This document shows, piece by piece, positions 7,993 to 15,594 of a stretch of 52,726 nt of DNA (position 1 is the first letter of the stretch; every line of letters begins with the position of its first letter). The DNA lies in the NCBI GenBank assembly GCA_900550645.1, contig URTA01000011.1:1-52726 (forward strand), given 5' to 3'. The position numbers were made by a program, and so were the translations under genes. The stretch comes from an uncultured Porphyromonadaceae bacterium (GTDB lineage Bacteria; Bacteroidota; Bacteroidia; Bacteroidales; Muribaculaceae). The notes beneath the pieces are model-generated. The model did no database searches. It was not told where the DNA came from and worked only from the letters and a program-made list of their open reading frames with translations.

Positions 7993-8787
7993 TTGACACA
8001 AACAGACCGCTCTCTCTTTTTGGGAGGGTGCAATGAAGACTGCCCCCTGCACGGCAGATGCAGCGACGATGCGTCCGCGCTGCTCCTGCGCATGCTTGAC
8101 GAGGCGCACTCAATCTACCGCAACGAAGTAATCGGCAAGGGAAAACTTTACAGCCGCTTCACGGCGGACTTCATCAACGGACACCGCTACACTGACGCGC
8201 TGTGTGCCGCCGGAAAGAACGCCCACAACAAAGCTCTTGGCATCATGACTGCCCTGCTCGAAACACGCCCCGACTTGGCGGAGGAATACCTCGCCTTGCC
8301 GGGGTTTTCACATGCCGATGCCGCGAGGATGCTCGACAATCTCGACACAGGCAAATGCAGCACGGAAAAGGCGCAAGGAAAGGACAAGCCGCGCTTTGTA
8401 TCCCGGCTAACGCCGAAACTGGCTGTACCTCTCGCTGAAATAGCCTCCAAGACCGGCGTATTCAAAGGAGGTGTTACTGCGGACGAGCTGACAGCATTGC
8501 TTGACTGCCGCCTCGCAAAGCCGCTCAAATCCGCCAACAACCGCCGTCTGGCAGTATTCTTCGATGCGCTCGCCGACGCACGGCTCATAGAGCGCGACTG
8601 GCAGAAAGTCCTTGCGGCTAACGGGTCGGTAACGTCATCGGCATCTGACAGGTCACTCAGCCGTTCCGCCCTCTCATCGGCATTGGCTGAAGCGAAGACC
8701 GGCATGTCGGCAGCAGTCGCCGCTATCCGCAAAGAAGTGCGAAAAGTGGCGAAAACGGCAGAAAACGACCATACGGCAACCAACTGA
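7993..8787 (+). CDS. Conserved element protein, unknown; frameshift possible at the start
   Basis: The open frame is 264 residues from a TTG at 7993. A better start, ATG at 7989, lies in another frame and reads MVDTNRPLSLFG before stopping at 8034. A single-base difference in the T-run at 8017-8021 would join it to the long frame at GGCNEDCPLHGRC, so a frameshift, a sequencing error or a programmed shift is likely near there. The N-terminus has a C-x3-C-x5-C cluster (CNEDCPLHGRC) that may bind metal. The rest is helical with an Ala/Ser-rich C-terminus. It sits between the integrase and the excisionase-like gene, where elements of this type often carry unknown genes. Confidence 0.65.
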   Translation: MTQTDRSLFLGGCNEDCPLHGRCSDDASALLLRMLDEAHSIYRNEVIGKGKLYSRFTADFINGHRYTDALCAAGKNAHNKALGIMTALLETRPDLAEEYLALPGFSHADAARMLDNLDTGKCSTEKAQGKDKPRFVSRLTPKLAVPLAEIASKTGVFKGGVTADELTALLDCRLAKPLKSANNRRLAVFFDALADARLIERDWQKVLAANGSVTSSASDRSLSRSALSSALAEAKTGMSAAVAAIRKEVRKVAKTAENDHTATN

Positions 8788-8811
8788 AAACAAAAACCTT
8801 GACACTTGCCT

Positions 8812-8830
8812 TGACATCAGCCTGATGTCA
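8812..8830. promoter_or_regulatory. Perfect palindrome upstream of the excisionase-like gene
   Basis: TGACATCAG at 8812-8820, one central C, then CTGATGTCA at 8822-8830: nine-base arms with no mismatch. It ends 34 bases upstream of the -7 box TAACTTTG at 8865-8872 and overlaps no gene. The symmetry and position suit a dimeric regulator; the absence of a TTTG box would fit activation from here. Confidence 0.55.
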
Positions 8831-8864
8831 GGACGACTGTCTTATGCCCGCATGGCACAACGCC

Positions 8865-8872
8865 TAACTTTG
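8865..8872 (+). promoter_or_regulatory. -7 box of promoter for the HTH-primase operon
   Basis: TAACTTTG fits TAnnTTTG, 28 bases before the ATG at 8901. The -33 position (8842-8845) reads TTAT, a poor match. Confidence 0.5.
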
Positions 8873-8900
8873 CACCCGTAACGACAAAAACCCAAAGAAT

Positions 8901-9245
8901 ATGACAACAGAAACGACAAACAACGGCAGACAGCTCGAAGATTTGGAGGCACGTCTGCAAGACTGCGAGAAAAGGCTCGAAAGCATGGATTGCCCGGGCG
9001 GTTCATTCTCATCGAAAGAAGTGCTTACGCTCGTGGAAGCGAGCCTTTTCCTCGGGCTTTCCAAAAGCCAGCTGTACAAACTCACCGGCGCGGGGGCTAT
9101 TCCGCACTACAAGCCGGGCGGCAAGTACATCTACTTCGACCGCGCCGACCTTGTTGAATGGGTCAGGCACAACCCGGTTAAATCACGCAAACAGCACGAA
9201 CTCGACGCTATCGGGTACGTATCACGCAAACCGATAAAACGATGA
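8901..9245 (+). CDS. Excisionase-like helix-turn-helix protein
   Basis: The protein is 114 residues: a short coiled-coil N-terminus (LEDLEARLQDCEKRLESM), then a MerR/Xis-type winged helix (HTH_17) at about 38-92 with EASLFLGLSKSQLYKLTGAGAIPHYKPGGKY and YFDRADLVEWV. Proteins of this kind in Bacteroidota elements act as recombination directionality factors or regulators of excision, working with the integrase. It heads an operon: its stop overlaps the next start by four bases (ATGA at 9242), and the primase gene follows. The palindrome at 8812 is a candidate binding site for it or for a partner. Confidence 0.85.
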   Translation: MTTETTNNGRQLEDLEARLQDCEKRLESMDCPGGSFSSKEVLTLVEASLFLGLSKSQLYKLTGAGAIPHYKPGGKYIYFDRADLVEWVRHNPVKSRKQHELDAIGYVSRKPIKR

Positions 9246-9529
9246 CTGCAATGACACTGAAAGACCAGATCTTCGCCGTGGTTGAAAACATAGCGGCGAC
9301 ACTGCCGAGCCGCAAGGTGACGCTAATAATCTGCTGCGAAAGCGACAGGGACTACGCCCCGGAAATGGCAGGTTTCAGCAATGCTTCGGGGACAGGCACT
9401 GTGGTGTGCATCAGAAGCACCGCGACTGTAATCGAGGGCATCATGCAATCGGCATTCGACACAGCGGCGAGACCGCCGAAGGCATCAGATAAAGCAGCTC
9501 CGACCCATGATAGCACAAAAGACCATTGA
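9242..9529 (+). CDS. Small protein between HTH and primase genes, unknown
   Basis: The 95-residue protein starts on the ATGA overlap with the excisionase-like gene and runs 23 bases into the primase gene, so the three are probably translated in coupling. Residues 1-75 look like a small alpha/beta domain (LKDQIFAVVENIAATLPS, VTLIICCES, GTVVCI); the tail is polar and disordered. No family is recognised. The overlaps on both sides make it a real gene of the replication operon. Confidence 0.65.
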   Translation: MTAMTLKDQIFAVVENIAATLPSRKVTLIICCESDRDYAPEMAGFSNASGTGTVVCIRSTATVIEGIMQSAFDTAARPPKASDKAAPTHDSTKDH

Positions 9530-12500
9530 CGCGGTTCTCGACACCGTGCGGATATACGATGTCGTCAAAGACCACGTGCAGCTGAAGCGGTGCGGCAGCG
9601 GCTATGTCGGGCTTTGCCCGTTCCATAACGAGCGCACGCCATCCTTCCACATCGATCCGCGCAGGAACATCTGCAAGTGCTTCAGTTGCGGAGAGGGCGG
9701 CGGCGCGGTGCATTTCCTGATGGAGGCACGCAACATGTCATACCCCGAAGCGATAAGGCACATAGCCGGAATATACGGCATCCCGGTGGAGGAAGCCCCG
9801 AAAACGATGACGGACGAGCAGCGCAAGCTCGCCGTGCAGCGCGAAAACGCATTTGTTGCGCTCGAAGCAGTGCAGCGTTTCTTCGAGCGGTCGCTCATTG
9901 CGCAGACGGCGGCGGCACGCAAGGCTTGCGCCTATGCATCAGGCCGCTGGGGACTCGAGTTCTGCCGGGCGAACGGCATAGGCTACGCCCCCTATTCCAA
10001 GGAGTTCTTCGTTTTCGTCAGGCAGGAGCGGATCTGCATAGAAACGCTGCTCGACATCGGCATGGTCAGGGAGCGGGCGGATGCCAAAGACAGCGGACAG
10101 CAGTATTCCTTCATGTTCAGCAACCGCGTAACCATACCGATACGCGACCGCTTCGGGCGCGTGATCGCATTCACGGCACGCTCGCTTAAAACAGAGCCGC
10201 AATGCAAGTACCTTAACTCCGCCACGTCATGCGTCTACAAGAAAGGAGACACGGTGTTCGGCGTCGAAGTCGCACGTAAAGCAGGGGCAAAAAGCCGCTT
10301 CCTCTATGTCGTGGAGGGCGCGCCGGACGTGCTGCGTCTCCAGTCCATAGGCCGCGACAACGCCGTAGCCGCGCTCGGCACGGAGTGGACGGATGCGCAG
10401 TTCGATGCCGTAAAGGGGATTTGCGACACCCTCTGCTTCATTCCCGACAGCGAAGTCCCAAAGGACGGGGCTGTGTACGCCCCGGGCATAGCCGCCGTGA
10501 TGAAGAACGGCAAGGCTGCCGTTGGCAGGGGGTTCCGCGTAGCCGTCCGGGAGATACCGCTCGAAAACGGAGAGAAGAAGAACGACCCTGACAGCTACAT
10601 AATTTCGCAAACGGTATTGGACGGCCTTGAAGAGCAGGACTTCGTGCTTTGGTACGCCGGAAAAGCGTTCCTGTCGCCGACTACGCAGCTCGGACGCACC
10701 GAGGTTATAAAGGATGTTTGCACGATGCTCGCCGCAGTGGACGACCCCACGCTGGCGTCGATGTACCTTGACAGGCTGACGAAGAAGTACAAGGAGAAAT
10801 CCGCTTGGAAACTCGCCTACAACTCGGCTGTCCTCGCAAGGCGGAACGAGAACGGAGGCGAAGAACACGGCATCGGAGAGCGCGACCTGTATTCCAAGTA
10901 CGGCTTCTTCATAGCCGGCAACTGCTATTGCACGTATTCCAACAAGGGGGACGTGCGCAGGTTCTCGAACTTCATTTTGCAGCCGCTGTACGACATCCCC
11001 GACGAGGGCACCAACACACGCCTTTACAGGGCTGTCAACAACCTCGGCAAAAGCGCGGTCATCTCCCTTGAGCCTGACGAGCTGAACAACCTTCAGAAGT
11101 TCCGCACGAAAGTCGGCATCGCAGGAAACTATGTGTGGCTCGGCAAGATCGACGACCTCGCCATGGTGCAGCCGTACATCTACAGCGGCAGCGAGACCGC
11201 ACGCCGCATCCGCGAGCTGGGGTGGCAGGAGGACGGCTTCTTCGCATACGGCGACGGGGTGTTCACCGACCGCTTCGTCAAGGCGGACGACATGGGGATG
11301 GTGAAGCTACCCGGCATCGGGCTGTTCTACCTACCGGCGTTCTCGTCAATGTTCCGCAGGAACAAGCTGAAATACGGCTTTGAACGCTCTTTCGTATACG
11401 CCGCCAAAGCCGACGTGGGGATGGAGGACTACCTGCGGCTGTTCGTCGAGGTTTTCGGCGACAACGGCAAGGTCGCCGTCGCATTCGTGTTCGCGACACT
11501 ATTCAGGGACTTCATCTTCGATATGTTCGAGTTCTTCCCGATATTCAACATATTCGGCAAGCCGCAGTCGGGGAAGTCGCAGCTAGGCAAGGCGATGAAG
11601 GGGTTCTTCTCCAACTCCTACAAGCCCATAAACTATGAAGGAGAAACTTATCCTGCGATAAACAGGGCGTTGAGCCAAGCCGCCAACTGCCTCGTGCATT
11701 TCGACGAGTACAAGAACTCCATAGAGTGGCGCAAGGTGGAGCTGCTGAAGTCCATGTGGGACGGCGTAGGGCGCGGCAAGATGGTTGACGGGGACGTGGA
11801 GCGTGTAAACGTCGTATGCGGCGTGGTGCTGTCGGGGCAGGAGATGCCGACAATCGATCCTGCGCTGTTCACGCGCATACTTCACGTGACTGTCAACAAG
11901 ACCTCCTACACGGTGGAGGAACGCCGCCGCTTCGCCGAGCTTATGGAATACAACAAGCGAGGGGTGTGCCACCTCGCCATGCAGGTCGTGGCGCACCGCG
12001 AGAGGTTCACGCAGGACTTTCCGCATTACTGCGAGCTGACACGCACCGAGGTCGGCAACCTGCTGGCGAGGCGCGGCGAGACGCAGGTTTCCGACCGTAT
12101 GTATATGAACTGGGTTGTGGTGCTGGCGGCTTTCCGTACGCTCGAAAGGCTGCTGCCGGTGCCGTTCTCTTACGATGAGCTGTTGGGCATCTGCGTGGAT
12201 ATGCTCATAGAGCAGCATTCCATCAATAAACGTTCCGACGAGGTCGCCTCGTTCTGGAACTTCGTCTCCGTATTATACCAGGAAGGGAAGCTGCATCAGG
12301 AGGGCGACTACCGCATCAACAGGCAGGTGTCGAGCCTCAAGATGCACGGCACGGCGACAGTCCGCGAGTTCTCCGGGCCGCTGGACGTGCTTATAATCCG
12401 CGACCGCCGCGTGATACAGCATTACCAGACGGACAAGGCACGCACGACCAAGCAGCTCGTGCTGTCGGAGGATGACATGCGCAAGTACCTCGAACGTTCC

Positions 12501-12782
12501 GCGCCGTGCCTCGGCATCGTCAAGCGGAAGTTCTGGAAGATGAACATGTTCGGACAGCCGGTAAGGGAAGCCACGGAGACGGGCGGCGCGGGACGGCAGC
12601 TGTACGATGTCGATACCGCGCTGGCTTTCGACTACGGCATGGTGCAGCGGCTGTACCACCTATATCTCACCGCCGACACCTCGGCAATGACGGATGAGGA
12701 GATTGAAGATAACCGCCGGACGGATGACGCAGGACTGCCGGGTGATACTTCACACAACGGACAGCCCGAACTTCCTTTTTGA
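9507..12782 (+). CDS. CHC2 zinc-finger DNA primase fused to a phage-type helicase
   Basis: The protein is 1091 residues. A CHC2 zinc finger carries C37, H40, C58 and C61, followed by GEGGGAVHF as in DnaG. A Toprim region follows, with YVVEGAPDVL as acidic motif and CFIPDSE further on. The C-terminal half is an ATPase with Walker A GKPQSGKS (684-691) and Walker B HFDEY (D733, E734), then CGVVLSGQEMP and a likely arginine finger region FTRILHV. The layout fits phage and plasmid primase-helicases that start and drive replication of the element. The ATG overlaps the small upstream gene by 23 bases. No defect is visible. Confidence 0.93.
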   Translation: MIAQKTIDAVLDTVRIYDVVKDHVQLKRCGSGYVGLCPFHNERTPSFHIDPRRNICKCFSCGEGGGAVHFLMEARNMSYPEAIRHIAGIYGIPVEEAPKTMTDEQRKLAVQRENAFVALEAVQRFFERSLIAQTAAARKACAYASGRWGLEFCRANGIGYAPYSKEFFVFVRQERICIETLLDIGMVRERADAKDSGQQYSFMFSNRVTIPIRDRFGRVIAFTARSLKTEPQCKYLNSATSCVYKKGDTVFGVEVARKAGAKSRFLYVVEGAPDVLRLQSIGRDNAVAALGTEWTDAQFDAVKGICDTLCFIPDSEVPKDGAVYAPGIAAVMKNGKAAVGRGFRVAVREIPLENGEKKNDPDSYIISQTVLDGLEEQDFVLWYAGKAFLSPTTQLGRTEVIKDVCTMLAAVDDPTLASMYLDRLTKKYKEKSAWKLAYNSAVLARRNENGGEEHGIGERDLYSKYGFFIAGNCYCTYSNKGDVRRFSNFILQPLYDIPDEGTNTRLYRAVNNLGKSAVISLEPDELNNLQKFRTKVGIAGNYVWLGKIDDLAMVQPYIYSGSETARRIRELGWQEDGFFAYGDGVFTDRFVKADDMGMVKLPGIGLFYLPAFSSMFRRNKLKYGFERSFVYAAKADVGMEDYLRLFVEVFGDNGKVAVAFVFATLFRDFIFDMFEFFPIFNIFGKPQSGKSQLGKAMKGFFSNSYKPINYEGETYPAINRALSQAANCLVHFDEYKNSIEWRKVELLKSMWDGVGRGKMVDGDVERVNVVCGVVLSGQEMPTIDPALFTRILHVTVNKTSYTVEERRRFAELMEYNKRGVCHLAMQVVAHRERFTQDFPHYCELTRTEVGNLLARRGETQVSDRMYMNWVVVLAAFRTLERLLPVPFSYDELLGICVDMLIEQHSINKRSDEVASFWNFVSVLYQEGKLHQEGDYRINRQVSSLKMHGTATVREFSGPLDVLIIRDRRVIQHYQTDKARTTKQLVLSEDDMRKYLERSAPCLGIVKRKFWKMNMFGQPVREATETGGAGRQLYDVDTALAFDYGMVQRLYHLYLTADTSAMTDEEIEDNRRTDDAGLPGDTSHNGQPELPF

Positions 12783-12816
12783 TTTTTTCGCCGATTATAT
12801 TGAAAACGGGGTGTAA

Positions 12817-13000
12817 CCACAGCCACCACAGCCACCGCGATGTAAGCCAACGACTTAACAGCCACGACCAATGACAACCGCACAGCCACCGTCTGCCACC
12901 GCCACGGCGAAAAGCAACCGCCGGTGCCCACATTTATACAATATTCTCTTTCTTGGAATAAAGAAGAATATAATAAGCGGCTGTTTTTGTGCGGGTTGTC
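12817..13000. other. Candidate origin: direct repeats and AT-rich inverted repeat
   Basis: This lies in the 302-base gap after the primase gene. GCCAC occurs repeatedly, with ACAGCCAC at 12819, 12828, 12858 and 12882 (approximate first bases) and two further GCCACC/GCCACG. An AT-rich stretch at about 12933-12980 contains an imperfect inverted repeat (ATATTC ... GAATAT with TTCTT ... AAGAA inside). Iterons plus an easily melted segment beside a primase gene is a common origin layout. The pattern is only visual evidence. Confidence 0.35.
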
Positions 13001-13084
13001 AAAAGTCATCTCCACGGTGGTGCGGTTACTGCGGTTCTCTCCCAAAAACGCTTATTCGCAAAGAAACTTCAAACACATACCACA

Positions 13085-13576
13085 ATGAATGATTACCTCA
13101 TCTATCTGCCTCTCGAGCCGTTCCTCGCCCAATGGTTCAGACACCGGCACGGCGGCTCGCAATACACCGTGAGGCTCGTGCGTGGCTCGGTGGAGGCCAA
13201 ACGGCTCAAAGCCCTGCTCGACGTAACGCCTTCGGGGTATATACCGCGACCTGCGCCGCAAGGATGCGTGGCTGTCGCAATACCGTCGTTCCCCGCCAAA
13301 GACCCACGGCAGTTCAACTATGTTTCGCCGAAGGGCATAAATGCTCTCGTGGAGACGCTCCGCGACCTGTTCGACCTCGAACTGCATGACTTCTACGTGA
13401 AAACATATATCAAAGGAACTCGCATCGACTACATGCTCGAAGCGTACATGGCTCTGCACGGCATAGAGTACACCGACACCAACTACAACTCGGTCAAGAA
13501 ACGCCTCGACCGCGTGAGAAAACGGATCTACGTGCAGCGTTCCCGAAGAAAACCCGGAGAAAACTCTACGAGTTGA
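13085..13576 (+). CDS. Element protein of unknown function
   Basis: The 163-residue protein opens MNDYLIYLPLEPFLAQWF with basic patches in the second half (VKKRLDRVRKRIYVQRSRRK), which suggests nucleic-acid contact. PRPAPQG and FPAKDPRQFNY are the only distinctive segments. The ATG at 13085 was chosen; the open frame begins 96 bases earlier in the AT-rich region and shows no protein-like signal there. It sits after the primase, so it may belong to the replication module. Confidence 0.7.
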   Translation: MNDYLIYLPLEPFLAQWFRHRHGGSQYTVRLVRGSVEAKRLKALLDVTPSGYIPRPAPQGCVAVAIPSFPAKDPRQFNYVSPKGINALVETLRDLFDLELHDFYVKTYIKGTRIDYMLEAYMALHGIEYTDTNYNSVKKRLDRVRKRIYVQRSRRKPGENSTS

Positions 13577-13650
13577 ACGCCGTTTTGTACCCGGTGCAGC
13601 ATACGCAACATTTGCAACATAACTTGTAACACAACAACAGACAATAAAAA

Positions 13651-14085
13651 ATGAACAGACTGAAACCACAACTGGCGCAATCCCTCCCGGGCATCGTGTT
13701 CATCGGTGTCGTGGACTGCGCGAAACTGCAGCCTAACCTGCGCGAAATGTCGGCGGCAGGGTTAGTCGTGGCGGCGCACACTTCCATAACCGCCGTGCCG
13801 TTTGACAACGCTTCCTGCGAGTGCACAAGCGAGCCTTCGCACGGAGAGCCGATAGAGACCGCGACCTTGAAGTTCCGCACGACATCGCTTCTTGACACGG
13901 ACATTCAGATGGGCTTCGTAATTACCTCCGTCAACGGAGACTCCTTCCTCATCGGTGCGGCAGAACCGCCTTATCCCATGGTGTCGTTCACGCGCAAGAC
14001 GGGTACTCCGGGCGGCAGTCCGGCGGCTTGGGAAATCGAGGTCAAGGCTGTTGGACGGCGGACGCTTTTGCCCTGCGTGTTTTGA
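13651..14085 (+). CDS. Element protein of unknown function
   Basis: The 144-residue protein is mostly beta-strand-like (GIVFIGVVDCAKL, FRTTSLLDTDIQMGFVITSVNGDSFLIGA, WEIEVKAVGRR). Its C-terminal half (MVSFTRKTG...) looks like a small beta-barrel. It follows the gene at 13085 by 74 bases and is the last gene before the gene-poor ardA leader. It could be a structural or a regulatory protein; nothing decides between these. Confidence 0.65.
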   Translation: MNRLKPQLAQSLPGIVFIGVVDCAKLQPNLREMSAAGLVVAAHTSITAVPFDNASCECTSEPSHGEPIETATLKFRTTSLLDTDIQMGFVITSVNGDSFLIGAAEPPYPMVSFTRKTGTPGGSPAAWEIEVKAVGRRTLLPCVF

Positions 14086-14310
14086 CCTCCCCGTCATTCC
14101 TGTTTGCCGTAGCGGCATCGCTGCCAAAGCCTTCGTGCAGTCCACATCATTTTCAAGGCAGGGTCATCCTCGCGGTGGCTTTGCCTTTTTTGCATCCGTA
14201 TCTGTCATCCTCATCCGTAAACTACACGCCTTTTCTCTGCTTACAGGAAACCGCTCGCAGCCCTTTTACATATCTGTTTGTCGTTGCCGTCGGACATGGC
14301 TTGCAGAAAA

Positions 14311-14496
14311 CTATCCGACGTAATTCGTTGTCGGAGGACTTCTCACAGGCGTTGTCGCCGTCGCTTTCGCGTTTGCCGCAGCGGGTACGCCGTCGCTGCT
14401 GTGCTTCGTGTCCGCCGTGTTTTGCGTGTCCGGGCATACAGTTCCCGATGCCTCGGCTGTCTCCTTTTTGACGTTTCGGGTCGGCGCTTTATCCAT
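14311..14496 (-). CDS. Possible small leftward protein
   Basis: The 61-residue frame is hydrophilic and Thr/Ala/Pro-rich with no domain. It is kept because a promoter-like TACCTTTG (14574 to 14567, leftward) lies upstream and the leader between them resembles the one before 36292 (a conserved AACCCGyAGGGATGAA just before both starts). It may instead be a non-coding transcript. Confidence 0.3.
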   Translation of the reverse strand: MDKAPTRNVKKETAEASGTVCPDTQNTADTKHSSDGVPAAANAKATATTPVRSPPTTNYVG

Positions 14497-14566
14497 TTCA
14501 TCCCTACGGGTTTTCAGAGGGCTTCCTGCTGCCTCGCCTCGTGCGCTTCATTGATTTTTCCTGCCG

Positions 14567-14596
14567 CAAAGGTAGGGCGCAGACTTCCGCGACAAG
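14567..14596 (-). promoter_or_regulatory. Leftward promoter inside the ardA leader
   Basis: Read leftward: CTTG (14596-14593), 18 bases, TACCTTTG (14574-14567). The -33 box lies inside the left arm of the leader stem. The same arrangement with the same 18-base spacing is at 36355-36384. Confidence 0.45.
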
Positions 14597-14748
14597 GACA
14601 GGTGTGCGCTCCGCGTTCCTCCGCCCTTCGCTCCGTTGCAGGACGGCAATTATCCTTGTCCCGTACTTACCGCTACTCCCTGGGGTCGCGGCGTAAAAAT
14701 TCAACAAGCCCCTCGGGGCATACGTCAAACCCTCTAAAATTCACAGAA
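14588..14748 (+). ncRNA. Structured leader of ardA, copy A
   Basis: Three helices can be drawn. The outer stem is GACAAGGA (14591-14598) with TCCTTGTC (14653-14660), 8 pairs. The inner stem is CCGCCCT (14621-14627) with AGGACGG (14640-14646), one mismatch. A small hairpin GCCCC-TC-GGGGC lies at 14708-14719, 29 bases before the start codon, preceded by GGCGTAAAAATTCAAC. The leader at 36379-36540 keeps all three with compensatory changes, and the last hairpin also recurs at 35554-35565. It probably controls ardA expression. No rightward promoter was recognised inside it. Confidence 0.6.
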
Positions 14749-15378
14749 ATGAAAGAGATTCTAAAAGCCAACCTCCCTCTCCGCCAACAGGTCATCGACC
14801 GCCTCGCCGAACTCGGCTTCACGCCCGAATCGCTGCACGAGGCAATCGCACTCCACGAAGCCGACTACCGCGACGGACATCCTGCGGTGTACTGCGGCAC
14901 ATACGCCAAGTACAACAACGGCGACCTCTGCGGCCTGTGGGTGGATCTGTCCTCCTTCGACTCATACGACGAGTTCATCGACTTCTGCAAGGCATACCAT
15001 GCCGACGAGGACGACCCGGAGCTGATGTTCCAGGACTACGAGTGCTTTCCCGAACAGTGGTACAGCGAGAGCTGCATGGACGAGGAGACATTCGACAGGA
15101 TTGCCGAATACGTCCGGCTTCAGGAAAGCCATGACAAGGATGCCTTGGATGCCTATATCGACTGGTGCGGCGACGAGGACTTCGCCGACTTCGATGACCG
15201 CTACTGCGGCAAATGGGACGACGAGGAGGACTACGCCCGGCAGCTTGTCGATGACTGCTACGACCTCGACCGCATCATGGGCAGCCTCGCCTGCTACTTC
15301 GACTACGCCGCCTTCGCACGCGACTTGTTCATGAGCGACTACTACTTCGACGGCGGCTACGTCTTCCGCAACTGCTGA
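14749..15378 (+). CDS. ardA: ArdA-type antirestriction protein
   Basis: The 209-residue protein is very acidic, with many D-E-x-D/Y clusters (FDSYDEFIDFC, DEDDPELMFQDYE, WDDEEDYARQL) and the family's YCGTYAKYNNGDLCGLWVDL segment. ArdA proteins are B-form DNA mimics that bind type I restriction enzymes and protect incoming mobile DNA. The start is the ATG at 14749; the open frame runs 157 codons further upstream through the leader without protein character. It is slightly longer than typical ArdA (about 165-180 residues). The same prophage also carries its own type I RM system (25303-33287), which ArdA could in principle inhibit. Strong hairpins follow the stop. Confidence 0.9.
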   Translation: MKEILKANLPLRQQVIDRLAELGFTPESLHEAIALHEADYRDGHPAVYCGTYAKYNNGDLCGLWVDLSSFDSYDEFIDFCKAYHADEDDPELMFQDYECFPEQWYSESCMDEETFDRIAEYVRLQESHDKDALDAYIDWCGDEDFADFDDRYCGKWDDEEDYARQLVDDCYDLDRIMGSLACYFDYAAFARDLFMSDYYFDGGYVFRNC

Positions 15379-15403
15379 GGCTTGACAAGCCTCGCCTCTC
15401 CGG

Positions 15404-15432
15404 GGGTCGGCGGAAGCCGGCCCTCTTTCGTT
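15404..15432 (+). terminator. Terminator of ardA
   Basis: GGGTCGGC, GGAA loop, GCCGGCCC (15404-15423, 8 pairs with one G-U) followed by TCTTTCGTT. A second perfect hairpin, GAGGCTT-GAC-AAGCCTC, sits just after the stop codon (15377-15393). Confidence 0.7.
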
Positions 15433-15444
15433 GCAACGCAGGAA

Positions 15445-15539
15445 TATAAAAAGGCGAAGCCGCGCAGAAAAATGCACGGCTTCTTTTCCCTTTTAGAGTG
15501 CTGGTACCGGGACTAAAACCGATAGCTGCACTTATGACG
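15445..15539 (-). ncRNA. Candidate leftward small RNA, about 95 nt
   Basis: Its promoter lies immediately upstream at 15543-15573. Read leftward, the RNA holds a first hairpin (GUGC, then UAUCGG, an 8-base loop, CCGGUA, then GCAC, about 15505-15530) and a strong terminator hairpin (GAAGCCG ... CGGCUUC, 15456-15483, with inner GCA/UGC pairs) followed by a U-rich run at 15445-15452. No open frame fits. A conserved-looking promoter, compact two-hairpin shape and U-run are the marks of a trans-acting sRNA. Its target is unknown. Confidence 0.55.
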
Positions 15540-15542
15540 TTG

Positions 15543-15573
15543 CAAAGATACTCATTTTTCCCGATACGACAAT
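15543..15573 (-). promoter_or_regulatory. Promoter of the candidate sRNA
   Basis: Read leftward: ATTG (15573-15570), 19 bases, TATCTTTG (15550-15543). One mismatch to TTTG. The identical pair of boxes with the same spacing stands at 46445-46475. Confidence 0.55.
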
Positions 15574-15594
15574 GCTCTCGCTGTAAAAGTTTGA

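Larger units (their letters stand above)
14086..14748. other. Gene-poor interval in front of ardA
   Basis: This 663-base interval has no rightward gene of its own. It contains a leftward promoter (14567-14596), at most a few small leftward frames (best at 14311-14496), and a structured leader running up to ardA. The same layout is seen in front of the gene at 36541. Confidence 0.55.

Noticed and set aside
14278..14748. N-terminal extension of ArdA (157 codons of open frame)
   Set aside because: The sequence is Arg/Ser/Cys-rich without protein character and is explained by the leader structure; ArdA family size fits the ATG at 14749.
15500..15530. Sequence reminiscent of the 3' end of a tRNA (GGTACCGGGACTAAAACC)
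   Set aside because: No cloverleaf can be drawn around it; the pairing instead fits the first hairpin of the candidate small RNA.
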